Shown piece after piece: positions 42,364-54,660 of a stretch of 64,000 nucleotides of DNA (position 1 is the stretch's first letter; every line of letters begins with the position of its first letter). A program made the position numbers and the translations under genes. The stretch covers positions 274,689-338,688 of the forward strand of contig QNQO01001177.1 in assembly GCA_003290165.1 (NCBI GenBank), given 5' to 3'. The notes under the pieces were generated by a model. The model was not told the DNA's origin and did not search any database. It worked only from the letters and a program-made list of their open reading frames with translations. Origin of the DNA: Berberis thunbergii. Lineage: Eukaryota; Streptophyta; Magnoliopsida; Ranunculales; Berberidaceae.

Positions 42364-43800
42364 CTAAACCATGATATCCTCATGTGACATAACACCCATA
42401 TGAGCGGTGTGCTCATGAAAGGCCTTGGGTGGTAATCCCTTAGTAAGCGGATCCGCAATCATGGAGTGTGTCCCAATATGCTCTATGAAAATCTGTTTAT
42501 TCTCTACTCTCTCATTCACAACCAAGAACTTTATGTCAATATGATTTGACTTAGACGAGCTCCTGTTGTTGTTGGCATATAAAACTGCTGACTTATCGTC
42601 ACAATATAATTTTAGTGGTCTTTCTATGTCATTCAAAATGCGCAGCCCAGTGACAAAATAACACAGCCATAATCCGTGGTTGGAGACCTCAAAACACGCC
42701 ACATATTCCGCTTCCATGGTGGAAGAAGCTATGAGTGTCTGTTTAGCACTTCTCCAAGAAATAGCTCCTCCAGCTAACAGATAAATATAGCCTGATGTAG
42801 ATTTTCTACTATCTTGGCATCCAGCAAAATCAGAATCAGCATATCCTATGATCTCCAACTGATCTGATCTCTTGTATGTGAGCATGTAATCCTTAGTTCT
42901 CTGTAAATATCTCATAACCCGTTCAGCTGTTTTCCAGTGACTCATCCCAGGGTTATCCAAATATCTGCCAAGCATTCCAACAATGAATGCTATGTCTGGA
43001 TGTGTACATACTTGAGCATACATAAGACTCCCAACAGCGGATGCATAGGGGATCTTTGGCATCTCTACAACTTCAAGTTTAGTCTTAGGACACTGTTTAA
43101 GACTGAATTTGTCTCCTTTAGATATAGGGGTATCTCCTGGTTTACAATCTTGCATGCCAAACCTTTTAAGCACTTTTTCTATATAGCCCTTTTGAAATTA
43201 TCCAAGAATACCCCGAAAATGATCCCGGTATATCTGAATCCCTAAGACAAAAGAAACTTCACCAAGATCTTTCATTTCAAATTTCTTTGATAGAAATTTC
43301 TTGGTTTCGTGCAACATGTCTATATTATTAATTAGTGGTAAGCAATATGTCATCAACATACAAAACCAAAAAGATATGCTTACTCCCACTGAACTTATGA
43401 TACACACAGTTATCAACAACATTTGTCTCAAAACCAAACGAGACAATTACTTGATGAAATTTGTAGTATCATTGACGGAAAACTTGCTTGAGCCCATAGA
43501 TGGATTTCTTTAGTTTGCAAACCATATTCTTTGGGTCTCCAGACACAAAGTTTTCTGGTTGCACCATATAAATTGTTTCATCAATGTCGCCATTGAGAAA
43601 CGATGTTTTAACATCCATCTGATGCAACTCATAGTCAAAATGTGCAACAAGAGCCATGATTGTCCTAAATGAGTCTTTCTTTGACACTGAAGAGAAAATC
43701 TCTTTATAGTCGATGCCTTCCTTTTGAGTGAAGCCTTTAGCTACAAGACGAGCTTTATACCTTTCCACATTACCTTTTGAGTCCTTCTTGGTTTTGAATA
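42364..43800 (-). pseudogene. Copia reverse transcriptase and RNase H (broken frames)
   Basis: Minus strand in order: ERYKARLVAKGFTQKEGIDY and YELHQMDVKTSFLNGDIDET (RT N-part), the LYVDDILL catalytic box near 43365, KFEMKDLGEVSFVLGIQIYR, then a 269-codon frame with GSLMYAQVCTHPDIAF, YADSDFAGCQDSRKSTSGY, MEAEYVA and LYCDDKSAVLYANN (RNase H; the Asp and Glu positions are retained) and the terminal ADPLTKGLPPKAF. Stops or frameshifts break it at about 43350, 43197 and 43470. It is inactive as a polyprotein, but its motifs are well preserved. Non-coding sequence of 370 bp separates the stop from the LTR. Confidence 0.9.
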
Positions 43801-43828
43801 TCCATTTACAACCAATAGGCTTAGTATT

Positions 43829-45031
43829 TTAAGGTAATGGGACAAGATCCCAAACTTGATTGTCTTGCATAGACTTGTACTCCTCATTCATAGCATCCAT
43901 CCACTTTTGAGAGTTAGAATCCTGCATGGCTTGATGAAAGTTGATTGGATCATTTTCCACCAATCCATCATTTTCCTCATGTTCTTCGAGAAATACCATA
44001 TAATCATCCGGAATAGCTCTTCTCTTTTCTCTCATGGATCTCCTTAATGGCATTTGATCTTGAAGTTGTTGAGTTTGTTCTTCTGGAATATTTAATTCAA
44101 TTGGAGTAGGGAGTAGTTCAACATTGTTCTGTTGAGGTTCTAGATCTGCTTCTTGATCAATGACAGGTATTGGAACATGTACATTGTCAACAACAGTACT
44201 AGGAGTCGAAATTGATTCCTCCTCAAAGACAATGTCTCTTACCTTTCTCCCCCCAAACTCGACATCCTCAAAAAATGTTGTTGTCCCCGTTTCAAAAATG
44301 GACTTAATAGTGGGATTATAGAACTTGTAGCCCCTAGATCGCTCAGAGTAGCCAATGAAGTAGCTGCTCACTGTTTTGGAGTCCAATTTCTTTTCATTCG
44401 GCCGATAAGGCCTTGCTTCAGCTGGACATCCCCAAATGTGAAAATGCTTTAGACTAGGTTTTCTACCTGTCCAAAGTTCATAAGGTATTTTGGCAGCTGC
44501 TTTAGTTGGTACTCTATTAAGGATGTAAGCTGCAGTCTTTAGTGCTTCTCCCCAGAGTGATTCAGGTAAGGTAGAATGACTGATCATACTCCTAATCATG
44601 TCCTTAAGAGTTCGGTTTCGTCTTTCAGCTACACCATTCATGCTAGGTGATCCTGGCATGGTGTACTGTGGGACGATTCCACATTCCTCTAGGAATTTAG
44701 CAAATGGTTCTGGACGTTGTTCAACGAAACCGTCATATCTGCCGTAATACTCACCACCACGGTCAGACCTGACACTTTTAATTCGTTTGTTGAGTTGGTT
44801 CTCAACCTCAGCTTTGAAAGCTTTGAACATGTCCAATGACTCGGATTTCTCATGAATGAGATATAGGTACCCATAGCGTGAGTAATCGTCTATGAATGAT
44901 ATAAAATATTGTTGACCATTCCAAGAAGCCGAAGGGAATGGTCCACAAATATCTATGTGGATCAATTCTAAGACGTCTGAAGTTCTGTTTGCACCTAATC
45001 TCTTTTGTTTGGTCTGTTTTCCCTTGATGCA
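43829..45031 (-). pseudogene. Copia integrase region
   Basis: An open frame runs for about 400 codons on the minus strand from the insertion point. Visible are [10 protein letters not shown] (last part of the HHCC zinc-binding region), [36 protein letters not shown] and [17 protein letters not shown], which supply the D, D and E positions of the catalytic core. [15 protein letters not shown] and [14 protein letters not shown] of the copia C-terminal domain follow. A TAA at 43829 interrupts the run into RT. The first residues of the long frame as drawn by translation (from 45043) lie in the inserted Athila-type LTR and do not belong to copia. Confidence 0.9.
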
Positions 45032-46850
45032 TGATATACACATAATTCATACATTTTATACTCCTTAATTTATATATGTTAGTGTTTCGATTCTTATATT
45101 TTATAATAATTACTTCGTTTTTATTTCTTTTCAGGAATTTGCGCTTAAACGATGAAATCATATTAAGGCGACTGTGTAAGGAATTGCACTTGGTGGTGGT
45201 ACAAAATAGAAAGAGAAATCCATAAACCTACCCATAAACCAAACCTAAACCCAACACCTAGTTCATAACCTAAAACCCATAAACCAAACCCACAAACCAA
45301 ACTCACAAACCAAACCCTAAGCCCAAACCCAAAACAAACCCATCATCCACCAACATCCACCATTCTCCACCAACATCCCACATTCTATCCCACGTTCTCC
45401 CACAATCCCATATTCTCCCACAATCATTCCATCCACCAACATCCCATGTTCTCTCCCATCTTCACCTAACATCACTTGCTATTCATTTGATCTCCATCTA
45501 TAAATACCAATGAAAATGAATAGGAGAGGGGAAGGAGGAGAGAAGGGAAAAGGAATTAGAGACAAATCAAAACCTCTCCTCTCTCACAAGTGATTCTCAT
45601 CACAAGCCACCATTTATCTATCAATCACTCATTCTCTGTCCAGACCCCCCAGCAATCATCACCGCACCACCACCGTCACCTCGCTACCTCCACCGATAGA
45701 CAGCACGTCTCCACCGCCAACCACCGTGAAACAGGGGTGTGACAACCCTGTTTCTCGCCCGAATCTTCACCATCCTTCAACCCACATCATCCATCACTTC
45801 CATCATCACCTCTGCACGAATCCTATCACCACAACAGAACGAAGGAAGCCGCAACAGAGCTCGCAAAAACAGCAGAAACAGAGCAAAAACAGGGAGTGTC
45901 CTCTCCCTGTTTCTCTTCTGAATTTGCAGTTTTACTTGGTTTTCTTCACCACAATTCGTCTTTTGCAGGTACTAGAGTCGAATTGGATTCGAGAGGAGCT
46001 AAAACCAGGCCGAGATGATCGAAAACCAGGCCGCGAGAGCCGTCGTCTCGCTGGAGAAGAAGCTCGCACTTCACTGTTCCCTGTAGCAGTACTGTAGTAG
46101 TACTGTAGCAGGGAGGGAAATTTGAATAAAAACTGATTTTGGCTATTTCCACCGCCTGATTCGTTCTGTACCACCACAGAGAGTTTTCGACCCTTTTGTC
46201 TCGGAATTCGTGCACACCGAACTGCTGTTTGACACCCTATCGAGCTTGTGACAAGCCGAAGGAATTTTGTAAACTTTATTTTAAATTTATTTTACTGAAT
46301 TTTGTGCTAAATTACTAATTACAAGTTATTTCTGAAACTGATAATTTGCTTTCACCTTGCATGTTCAAGTAGTTAAATTTGATATGCTTGGTAGTTAGAA
46401 GTACTCTTTGTCAAGCTTGAAATAATTTGTTAAGGTTTAAAAGAACATGTTATAATTTAAATTGGATTTTAACGATCATATTTTCGGTGTAAGCAAGGGA
46501 TTCTCATCCCTAAGCTTATCGTATTTAAATTCAGTAATCTAGATTTAGATAATTTTGCTAACTCATTGGTGAGTCCAAGCCCACCAAACCCATTTCATTC
46601 CATCCATCTCATTTCATTCTATCATTTTATTTTATTTTTCTTATCTTTAATTTAGTTTTCTTTTAAAAACACTGTAACCCCATTTTCCATTTAAATTAGT
46701 TTAGATAATTTCTTAAATAATCAATTGCATTCACCTTCTTCGTGGGATCGACCCGTACTTGCCGTTGTCTACCAGTTAGACACCGTGCACTTGCGGTATT
46801 ACAAGTTGGTTTAATTAACCTATTAATTTGGGTTAGTTAAATCCCCATCA
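45032..46850 (+). repeat. 5' LTR of the plus-strand Athila-type element
   Basis: It begins TGATATACAC and ends CCCCATCA. A degenerate AAACCCA-rich tract (45230-45345) contains a telo-box AAACCCTAA at 45312-45320. TATAAATA at 45499-45506 is the likely promoter. Short frames near 45726-46215 are repeated in the other LTR and are not genes. Confidence 0.93.
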
Positions 46851-46856
46851 AGTTTT

Positions 46857-46874
46857 TGGCGCCGTTGCCGGGGA
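46857..46874 (+). promoter_or_regulatory. Primer-binding site (Athila type, tRNA-Asp)
   Basis: TGGCGCCGTTGCCGGGGA, six bases after the LTR end, identical to the site in the minus-strand relative. Confidence 0.9.
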
Positions 46875-48226
46875 AGGTAGCATTGTAACTGAATTTAAGA
46901 TTTATTTTCACTAATTATAAAAAAAAAAAAAAAATTATTTTTATTTTGTTATTTTACACTCATTTTGTGTTTGATTTTGCAGATTACACGCTTCTCGAGT
47001 AAATTGGACGATCCTGCAAAACATCAAGCAAATTTTTTTTTTTTTTTTTTTGTGAGGAGAGTTGTAATTTTATTTTCACCTCGTTTTACGAGTGTGTGGT
47101 GTAATAATTTTTATACTCTACTGTTTTCATTTTGTTTAATCACTAAAAAAAAAAAAAAAAAAAAAACCAAAATTTTCTAAGTCAAAGAAGTTATAGGGAA
47201 ACAATTTTAATTGTTACCCAATAATTTTTATGATTTAGAAATTCGACTTCTAAGACCAAGACCAGTAAATTTATTTGCATGTGCTTGTGTGTTGATTGAA
47301 ACGGTTAAAAAGAAGTCAGACATTTTTTTTTGAATTGTGCTAACTTTTTGTGCAGAACGGAATACGCACACTGTAAGTATTTCTATCACACGCAATGTAT
47401 TAGCGACCGTGTGCTTGGTGTAATTGGTTGATATTGTGTGATTGGTTGTTTAATTTCTGTAATTGTGGATGCTAAACTTTAGTAATTCATAATAAGCAGA
47501 CCCAGCTTCTAAATAGAAACTGGTGGGACTTGATATCCCCACCTCATCACTCCAGCTGTGTGCAACCAATAGCCTAACATAATTAAAATCAATTAGCAAG
47601 TTAGATAGAGCATTTTTTAGGTACGGTATTCATAGGACAACCAAGACCAAGGTGAATTCAATAATTTTTGTGTTGACCCAAGCTAAAAGTGACGATGGGT
47701 TTAATCATTCAATGAACTCCGAGAGGCCACTGCCACAAGGGTAATTTACCCGGTACGCCGAGTCATAAGTAAGCTACGATCCACAAGAAAAATTGGTGTA
47801 ACCAACAGTTTTTGGTTAGGAACACAAGCCTCAAGTGTGCATTTAACATCACATTGTTCTCACATCTATTGGCTTACAGAGCGGTAGCACAAGGAAGTAC
47901 TTAATTGGACCATTGTGACCTCCTTCTCTTGTGCAATAATCCGGTTTCTTTGAAACAAAACTCTAGCCTACTGATTTTGAACTTTGCGGCGTAAAGTGTA
48001 CACTCTTAGGATCAACTTGTAGCACCCATTGCTGTGTCATAAAGATTACATAAGAAATAATTGTCCCCCAAAGATAAAAAGATAATTTATCTCAAAAACG
48101 TTGATTGCTTAGGGAGGCATGTTTCTTGTGCATTTATTGGTTGCTGATTGCATGTGAGTCTGTGCATATTTTGTTTAGAGTTAGTAATTTAAAAAAAAAA
48201 AAAATTAAAATTAAAAAAAAAAAAAA
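46875..48226 (+). other. Leader of the plus-strand Athila-type element
   Basis: Non-coding, about 1.35 kb, with T runs (47032-47050), A runs (47144-47166) and an A-rich tract directly before the ORF start (48190-48227). No frame of interest was seen. Confidence 0.55.
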
Positions 48227-49378
48227 ATGAACACAAGGGATTATCCAGCCTATTTTTCCGAGCAAGTCAATTCATTTTATGACATGCGACGACCTGATTA
48301 TGATCCATATTTAGATCATTACAACCCAGGTCCGGCCTATCATCCTGACTTCTCATGGACTCATGGTCAGTACCATGAAGGCCTTCTAGACACTCCTCTG
48401 ACTCCTCAAGCTTTCATTCCTGATACTGAGTTAGAGAATATCATGAAAATTTTTATAGAGCGAACAGGAGAAGTGCTTGAGCAAAATTCTCATAATATCA
48501 CAGATTTGACAACTATTTTTCAACAAAACTCTCAAGCTATCCGGAAACTTGAGATGACTATGAGTCAGATAGTTGAGTCACTTCCTGAGATAGAGTCAGA
48601 AAAATTCCCTAGTGATTCATTTATTGATGAACCTGTCGATTTTGAGACACTACAGACATCTCCTTCCCGTGTTGACTCATGCATCCCTAGTGACTCATGC
48701 ATCGAATCAAACTGTGAACATTTTTTAGAGTCTCCCCTTGACTGTTTAGAGGCTTGTTTGACTCAATTTAGTTTAGACTTTGATGTTGATGATTCCATTA
48801 GGGAAGTCAATGATTTGCTTGACTCAGTCCCCATTGTGGATCCTAGTTATAAATGGCAGTCTAAAGTGAAGCCTCTTCCACTCAGTGAGTCAAAACTAGT
48901 CCCATCAGTTGAGCCACCTGAGCTTGACCTTAAACAATTACCTGACACCCTCAGGTATGCATTTTCAGGTGATGAGTTGTCTAGACCAACATCTCTATGT
49001 GATTCATGTGATGAGCCTGTACCACTTGATATATCCATCGTCTCATCTACTTGCATCACATTCCCATTTATTAAGGCTACTTTCACTGATCCCTTGTGCT
49101 GTAGTGAGGATTTCAGTTTTCACCATCCTGTTGTGAAAATTATTCAATCTTCTGATTTGGAACCAGACATGGGATGTTCCCTTTTTGGAGCACGCAAGGA
49201 TCATTTGTTGTGTATGACTACTAGTCACTTTTGGAATGTCCTCGTGTACTTGGTGCCCCATGTGATTGCTATATTTTGGTGGACTGATCCTCAACTGTTC
49301 AGGTTGTTGATATACGACCTTGGACTAAGTTTTTGTCATATTCTTCCTCTACATTTTGTTGATACACCATTTTTTTAG
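48227..49378 (+). CDS. 383-aa gag/pre-RT-derived ORF of the plus-strand Athila-type element
   Basis: The frame is intact, starting MNTRDYPAYFSEQVNSFYDM. Compared with the 587-aa ORF of the minus-strand element, it lacks the N-terminal zinc-knuckle region (its start aligns with DYPEYFAEQIHSFN there). It keeps the helical Gln-rich middle (TFQQNSQAIRKLEMTMSQIV), the SDSCIESNCE motif, the LDFDVDDSIREVNDLLDSVP block, SKVKPLPLSESKLVPSVEPP and LKQLPDTLRYAFSG. It also keeps the hydrophobic end FWNVLVYLVPHVIAIFWWTD followed by PQLFRLLIYD. The LPDTLRYAFSG region is where Athila reverse transcriptase would follow, but it does not. Conservation of the frame in two diverged elements argues for a protein in use. 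Its function is unknown. Confidence 0.7.
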   Translation: MNTRDYPAYFSEQVNSFYDMRRPDYDPYLDHYNPGPAYHPDFSWTHGQYHEGLLDTPLTPQAFIPDTELENIMKIFIERTGEVLEQNSHNITDLTTIFQQNSQAIRKLEMTMSQIVESLPEIESEKFPSDSFIDEPVDFETLQTSPSRVDSCIPSDSCIESNCEHFLESPLDCLEACLTQFSLDFDVDDSIREVNDLLDSVPIVDPSYKWQSKVKPLPLSESKLVPSVEPPELDLKQLPDTLRYAFSGDELSRPTSLCDSCDEPVPLDISIVSSTCITFPFIKATFTDPLCCSEDFSFHHPVVKIIQSSDLEPDMGCSLFGARKDHLLCMTTSHFWNVLVYLVPHVIAIFWWTDPQLFRLLIYDLGLSFCHILPLHFVDTPFF

Positions 49379-51452
49379 GAAGAATATTTGTCGGGCTGAT
49401 GACGGTAAACCAAGCGCTCCTAGGAGGCCGCCTAGCTTTAGTTGTGTGTCTTTGCTGTTAGTCTGGATTGATTTTCGAGTACCCTATTTAGTTGTGTTTC
49501 ACTCATACTCGTTAGCTCCGTAACAGTTTTGACTTCCAACTTGCTTTTTCTTTTTAGTTTTCTTTGTTAGTGTCGAGTTTGCATTTTATCGATTTCTAAT
49601 GAAAACTCCATGATTCTTATGTTTGTGAGCCTCATTGATGGATGACTTCTTGGAAATTGGTAAAATCTTCACCGCGGTAATATTGTTCTAACCTCCTCTC
49701 ATGTACTTACTTCATTCATTTGTCAGAATTATTTTATTAAACATTGAGGACAATGTTTGGATTAGGTTTGGGGGTAGGGTTCATGAGTCGGTGAATTTTT
49801 TGTAGTATTTTCTTTTCTTATCTTAAAAAAAAATAATAATAATAAATAAAAAATTGCTTTTTCTGTCAAGAAAACTTGGTCTTATGCGATTATGAAAATG
49901 AATTTTAAATGTTTTATACTCAAGAAAATACAAACTAACTTGACATATTGGTATATCGATAAAGACTGAAAGTTTAGTATAATCCTTAAGTTAGATCTAG
50001 TTCATGAGATTTTTCAACTCAATTATCTTTGCACCATGAGCCATGTAGCATAACTTGAAGTTGATGAGTGAAATATATACTAGAAAACCTTAGAATAATA
50101 GTGGAGACTTAACCCTGGAAGCTTTGAGCCTTTCTATTTTTCTGAGGGTTATACATAAACTCTGATTTTTCTTGAGTCTACATTAACTCGTTGATGATCT
50201 CATTATTTTCATTCTTTTGATCAATTGCTTTGGAAATGACATAAAAATTGAATTATTACACTAGAACTTCTTGGCTTATTCAATTGAGATGTCATAATAC
50301 TGACCCGAACTTAGGAAATGATCTAGGCTTTTTTGTCTTTAAACCATTAACTAGCCTTTTAACTTACCCATAACATTAACTTTTTGTAGCCTTTTGAGCC
50401 ATAGATTAACCTTTTATTTGTTAACCAATTAACCTTTACCCAATTTTTCTGGGAATGTGTACGGATGAATATACTTGGTGTAAAAAGGGCATGACAAAGC
50501 AAAATGTGAGATATTTCATAAATCCTCTATGGAAGAAAGAAAAAGAAATAAAGAAAGAAAAAGAAAGAAAAGAAAGAAGAAGAAGAATGTGAATGAGGAT
50601 AAAGATGTGAGAATGAAGAAAAAATTGATGGTGCGCAACATTGATTTATTCTTGACAGCCCTAATTGTACGTATAATGGGTGTATACATTCCTAAGAAAT
50701 TTTGTTAGAATCCTTTGACATCCCCCATTAACTATTAACCAAGCCCCATTACAACCCAACAAAGTCCTAGTTGATCTTAGGAAAAGGTTGGTTTCGTAGA
50801 TGTGGAGATTTAATAACCAAGACCTATGGTGTTTGATTCAACATTCCCAAAAGTAATTGATATTCCTGTCCATGAGATCATGTTCATTCCATTCTTGAAA
50901 AGTCCGTTCTTCATATTACTATATGTGAGATGATTGTTTTCCATTATTTACTCTTTTCCTCACATATAAACTGAGTGAAATACCAAATCTCTGAGTGCTT
51001 TATTGTGAGTGACATAAGAGGTTTGAAGTCAAAACAAACTTTCTACAGGAGATTTAGTCATTGTTTTACTCTGAAATGAAAAGTTATGTTGACAGTGCTA
51101 TCCACACACACACATTGAGATGAGGATGATTATGAATTTTGTCTAACCTTTGGAGAATAATAAATTATTTGGAGATTTGTTGATACACTAAAATGACACT
51201 GTTGGTTTCCTGCATTTCTTGAAGTTTTAAAATAAGTTTTTTTTTGTGACTAAGTTTTGTTGAGTCAGTAATGTTTGTGGGTAACATTTTCTGGAAACCC
51301 TCACGAGACTATAACTCGTCCACTAGAGGTAATCTAGGGGTTTAAAGCCTTGTTGCACGTTTAAGGTAAGTGCAACCGATGATTCCTGCGAAAGTGAGTT
51401 AGAATTTTATTGTTTTGCTCGAGGACTAGCAAAATATAGGTTTGGGGGTATT
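49379..51452 (+). other. Conserved non-coding 3' interior of the plus-strand Athila-type element
   Basis: About 2.1 kb without a coding frame. It aligns with 16357-18557 in reverse complement. It contains an (A/G)-rich tract aagaaagaaaaagaaag near 50530-50585 and ends in the purine tract GGTTTGGGGGTATT. Confidence 0.6.
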
Positions 51453-53271
51453 TGATATACACATAATTCATACATTTTATACTCCTTAATTTATATATGT
51501 TAGTGTTTCGATTCTTATATTTTATAATAATTACTTCGTTTTTATTTCTTTTCAGGAATTTGCGCTTAAACGATGAAATCATATTAAGGCGACTGTGTAA
51601 GGAATTGCACTTGGTGGTGGTACAAAATAGAAAGAGAAATCCATAAACCTACCCATAAACCAAACCTAAACCCAACACCTAGTTCATAACCTAAAACCCA
51701 TAAACCAAACCCACAAACCAAACTCACAAACCAAACCCTAAGCCCAAACCCAAAACAAACCCATCATCCACCAACATCCACCATTCTCCACCAACATCCC
51801 ACATTCTATCCCACGTTCTCCCACAATCCCATATTCTCCACAATCATTCCATCCACCAACATCCCATGTTCTCTCCCATCTTCACCTAACATCACTTGCT
51901 ATTCATTTGATCTCCATCTATAAATACCAATGAAAATGAATAGGAGAGGGGAAGGAGGAGAGAAGGGAAAAGGAATTAGAGACAAATCAAAACCTCTCCT
52001 CTCTCACAAGTGATTCTCATCACAAGCCACCATTTATCTATCAATCACTCATTCTCTGTCCAGACCCCCCAGCAATCATCACCGCACCACCACCGTCACC
52101 TCGCTACCTCCACCGACAGACAGCACGTCTCCACCGCCAACCACCGTGAAACAGGGGTGTGACAACCCTGTTTCTCGCCCGAATCTTCACCATCCTTCAA
52201 CCCACATCATCCATCACTTCCATCATCACCTCTGCACGAATCCTATCACCACAACAGAACGAAGGAAGCCGCAACAGAGCTCGCAAAAACAGCAGAAACA
52301 GAGCAAAAACAGGGAGTGTCCTCTCCCTGTTTCTCTTCTGAATTTGCAGTTTTACTTGGTTTTCTTCACCACAATTCGTCTTTTGCAGGTACTAGAGTCG
52401 AATTGGATTCGAGAGGAGCTAAAACCAGGCCGAGAGGATCGAAAACCAGGCCGCGAGAGCCGTCGTCTCGCTGGAGAAGAAGCTCGCACTTCACTGTTCC
52501 CTGTAGCAGTACTGTAGTAGTACTGTAGCAGGGAGGGAAATTTGAATAAAAACTGATTTTGGCTATTTCCACCGCCTGATTCGTTCTGTACCACCACAGA
52601 GAGTTTTCGACCCTTTTGTCTCGGAATTCGTGCACACCGAACTGCTGTTTGACACCCTATCGAGCTTGTGACAAGCCGAAGGAATTTTGTAAACTTTATT
52701 TTAAATTTATTTTACTGAATTTTGTGCTAAATTACTAATTACAAGTTATTTCTGAAACTGATAATTTGCTTTCACCTTGCATGTTCAAGTAGTTAAATTT
52801 GATATGCTTGGTAGTTAGAAGTACTCTTTGTCAAGCTTGAAATAATTTGTTAAGGTTTAAAAGAACATGTTATAATTTAAATTGGATTTTAACGATCATA
52901 TTTTCGGTGTAAGCAAGGGATTCTCATCCCTAAGCTTATCGTATTTAAATTCAGTAATCTAGATTTAGATAATTTTGCTAACTCATTGGTGAGTCCAAGC
53001 CCACCAAACCCATTTCATTCCATCCATCTCATTTCATTCTATCATTTTATTTTATTTTTCTTATCTTTAATTTAGTTTTCTTTTAAAAACACTGTAACCC
53101 CCATTTTCCATTTAAATTAGTTTAGATAATTTCTTAAATAATCAATTGCATTCACCTTCTTCGTGGGATCGACCCGTACTTGCCGTTGTCTACCAGTTAG
53201 ACACCGTGCACTTGCGGTATTACAAGTTGGTTTAATTAACCTATTAATTTGGGTTAGTTAAATTCGCATCA
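51453..53271 (+). repeat. 3' LTR of the plus-strand Athila-type element
   Basis: 1819 bp, nearly identical to 45032-46850. Visible differences include a C deletion near 51838, a G for T near 52436 and an extra C near 53101. It ends TTCGCATCA directly before ATGCA. Confidence 0.93.
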
Positions 53272-53276
53272 ATGCA

Positions 53277-54660
53277 CTCAATACAGACATCAAAATCTGA
53301 AAAATCAAGAGAATCTATTATGCCATCTGACACAAGTCTCTCCATTCTCGTTTTCGAGATATGTCCTAAACGTTTGTGTCATAGTTTTGATGAATTTCCT
53401 TCATTTAGCTTACGCTTCGTACCACGTGATTCCACATGCAAGGTTACATTATATGAGGCAATGGTATCAAGAAGATATAGGTTATCAAATGTGCTTAATG
53501 AATCAGTACCAATAATATTGGAATTTAATGAAAGATTAAATTTCCAAATGAACACCAATATCCAAATTTGTCCAACAAGGAAATAGAAACCAAATTCCGT
53601 CTAAATGACGGTACTACAAAAGTGTCTTTCAGTTCCAAATAACAACCAGTCCCTAAGAGAAACCTAAAGTTTCCTATTGCTTTCACTTCTACCGATTTTC
53701 CATCGCCCACGAAGATGCGTCTTTCAACAACACTTGGCTTTCGGTAGCTCAGACAACCCTGCATAGAAACACTTATGTGAGTAGTAGCACCGGAATCTAA
53801 CCACCAAGTGTTTCTAGGTACTGAAGCTAAGTTAACCTCAGAACATACCAAAGCAAGAAACATACCCTTTTTAGCACGCCAAGTGTGATACTTGGTACAT
53901 TCCTTCTTTACATGTCCAGGTTTCAACAACCCTCATTGCCTTTCTGTTTCTTTTGTGCTGGACCCTTAGCAGCTTCATTCTCCTTCATTCGTTTTGTGCC
54001 ATTATATTTAGAGGTGCTTGCAAAATGAGCACTTTCTGTTCTGTCTTGCTTCAACCTGTCTTCCTCTTGCACACAGTATGAAATGAGCTCATTAAGAGTC
54101 CATTTCTCCTTCTGACAATTGTAACTGACCTTAAACTGACTGTACTGTGGAGGAAGTGATATCAAAACTAGATGCACTAGTAAGTCCTCAGACAACTCAA
54201 GCTTCAGTGCTTTAAGTTTTGAAGCAAAATGAGAGATTTCCATGATGTACTCTCTAATGTTTCCTTTGCCTTTATACTTTAATGAAATCAAGCTAGCTAA
54301 AAGCGTGTTTGTTTCATCCTTATCGTTTTTAGCAAAACGCTTTTCAAGTTTAGTAAGGAACTCACTGGCATTGGTCACCCCTGCGGATATTGCACCCCTA
54401 AAGGCTTCTAGAATACCTCGCTTGATGAGCATGAGACTCATGCGATTGGAGCATTCTCACTTCTCAAAGTATTTCATGGCATCAGGAGTACTTGCATCTG
54501 TAAAAGAAGCGGGTTGCTCAATCCTTAAAGCAAGGTCCAGATCCATACATCCAAGAACGATTAACACGTTCTCTTTCCAGTCCTTGAAGTTTGTCCCATT
54601 AAGCATGGAAATATTATTTACATCAGCAGATATACTAGTAGCAGACATAGTAGCTGTACA
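53277..54660 (-). pseudogene. Copia gag, protease and pre-integrase region
   Basis: Minus strand: MSATSISADVNNISMLNGTN and FKDWKENVLIVLGCMDLDLA (UBN2/gag-like start at 54648), a stop, then FLTKLEKRFAKNDKDETNTL ... LISLPPQYSQFKV and WTLNELISYCVQEEDRLKQD. The zinc knuckle has lost its first half: only KPGHVKKEC remains. The protease motif WWLDSGATTHIS follows, with its catalytic Asp. After a frameshift the pre-integrase zinc-binding segment LGHISKTRMERLVSDGIIDS has its Trp codon turned to TGA just upstream. It stops at the Athila-type insertion, within CIEC|IKGK. Confidence 0.88.

Larger units (their letters stand above)
45032..53271 (+). mobile_element. Athila-type non-autonomous LTR retrotransposon, plus strand
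   Basis: The element is 8240 bp, with TSD ATGCA at 45027-45031 and 53272-53276. LTRs 45032-46850 and 51453-53271 are both 1819 bp and differ by only a few bases, so this is one of the youngest insertions in the window. The PBS is at 46857-46874 and the purine tract at 51439-51452. The only long frame is the 383-codon ORF at 48227. It has the same structure as the minus-strand element at 14641-23314, with alignable leader, ORF and 3' non-coding region. It has no pol enzymes. Confidence 0.93.

Noticed and set aside
45726..46215. 123-codon frame and its neighbours, repeated at 52146-52635
   Set aside because: Located within identical LTR sequence; one of several overlapping phases and not conserved in the minus-strand relative.
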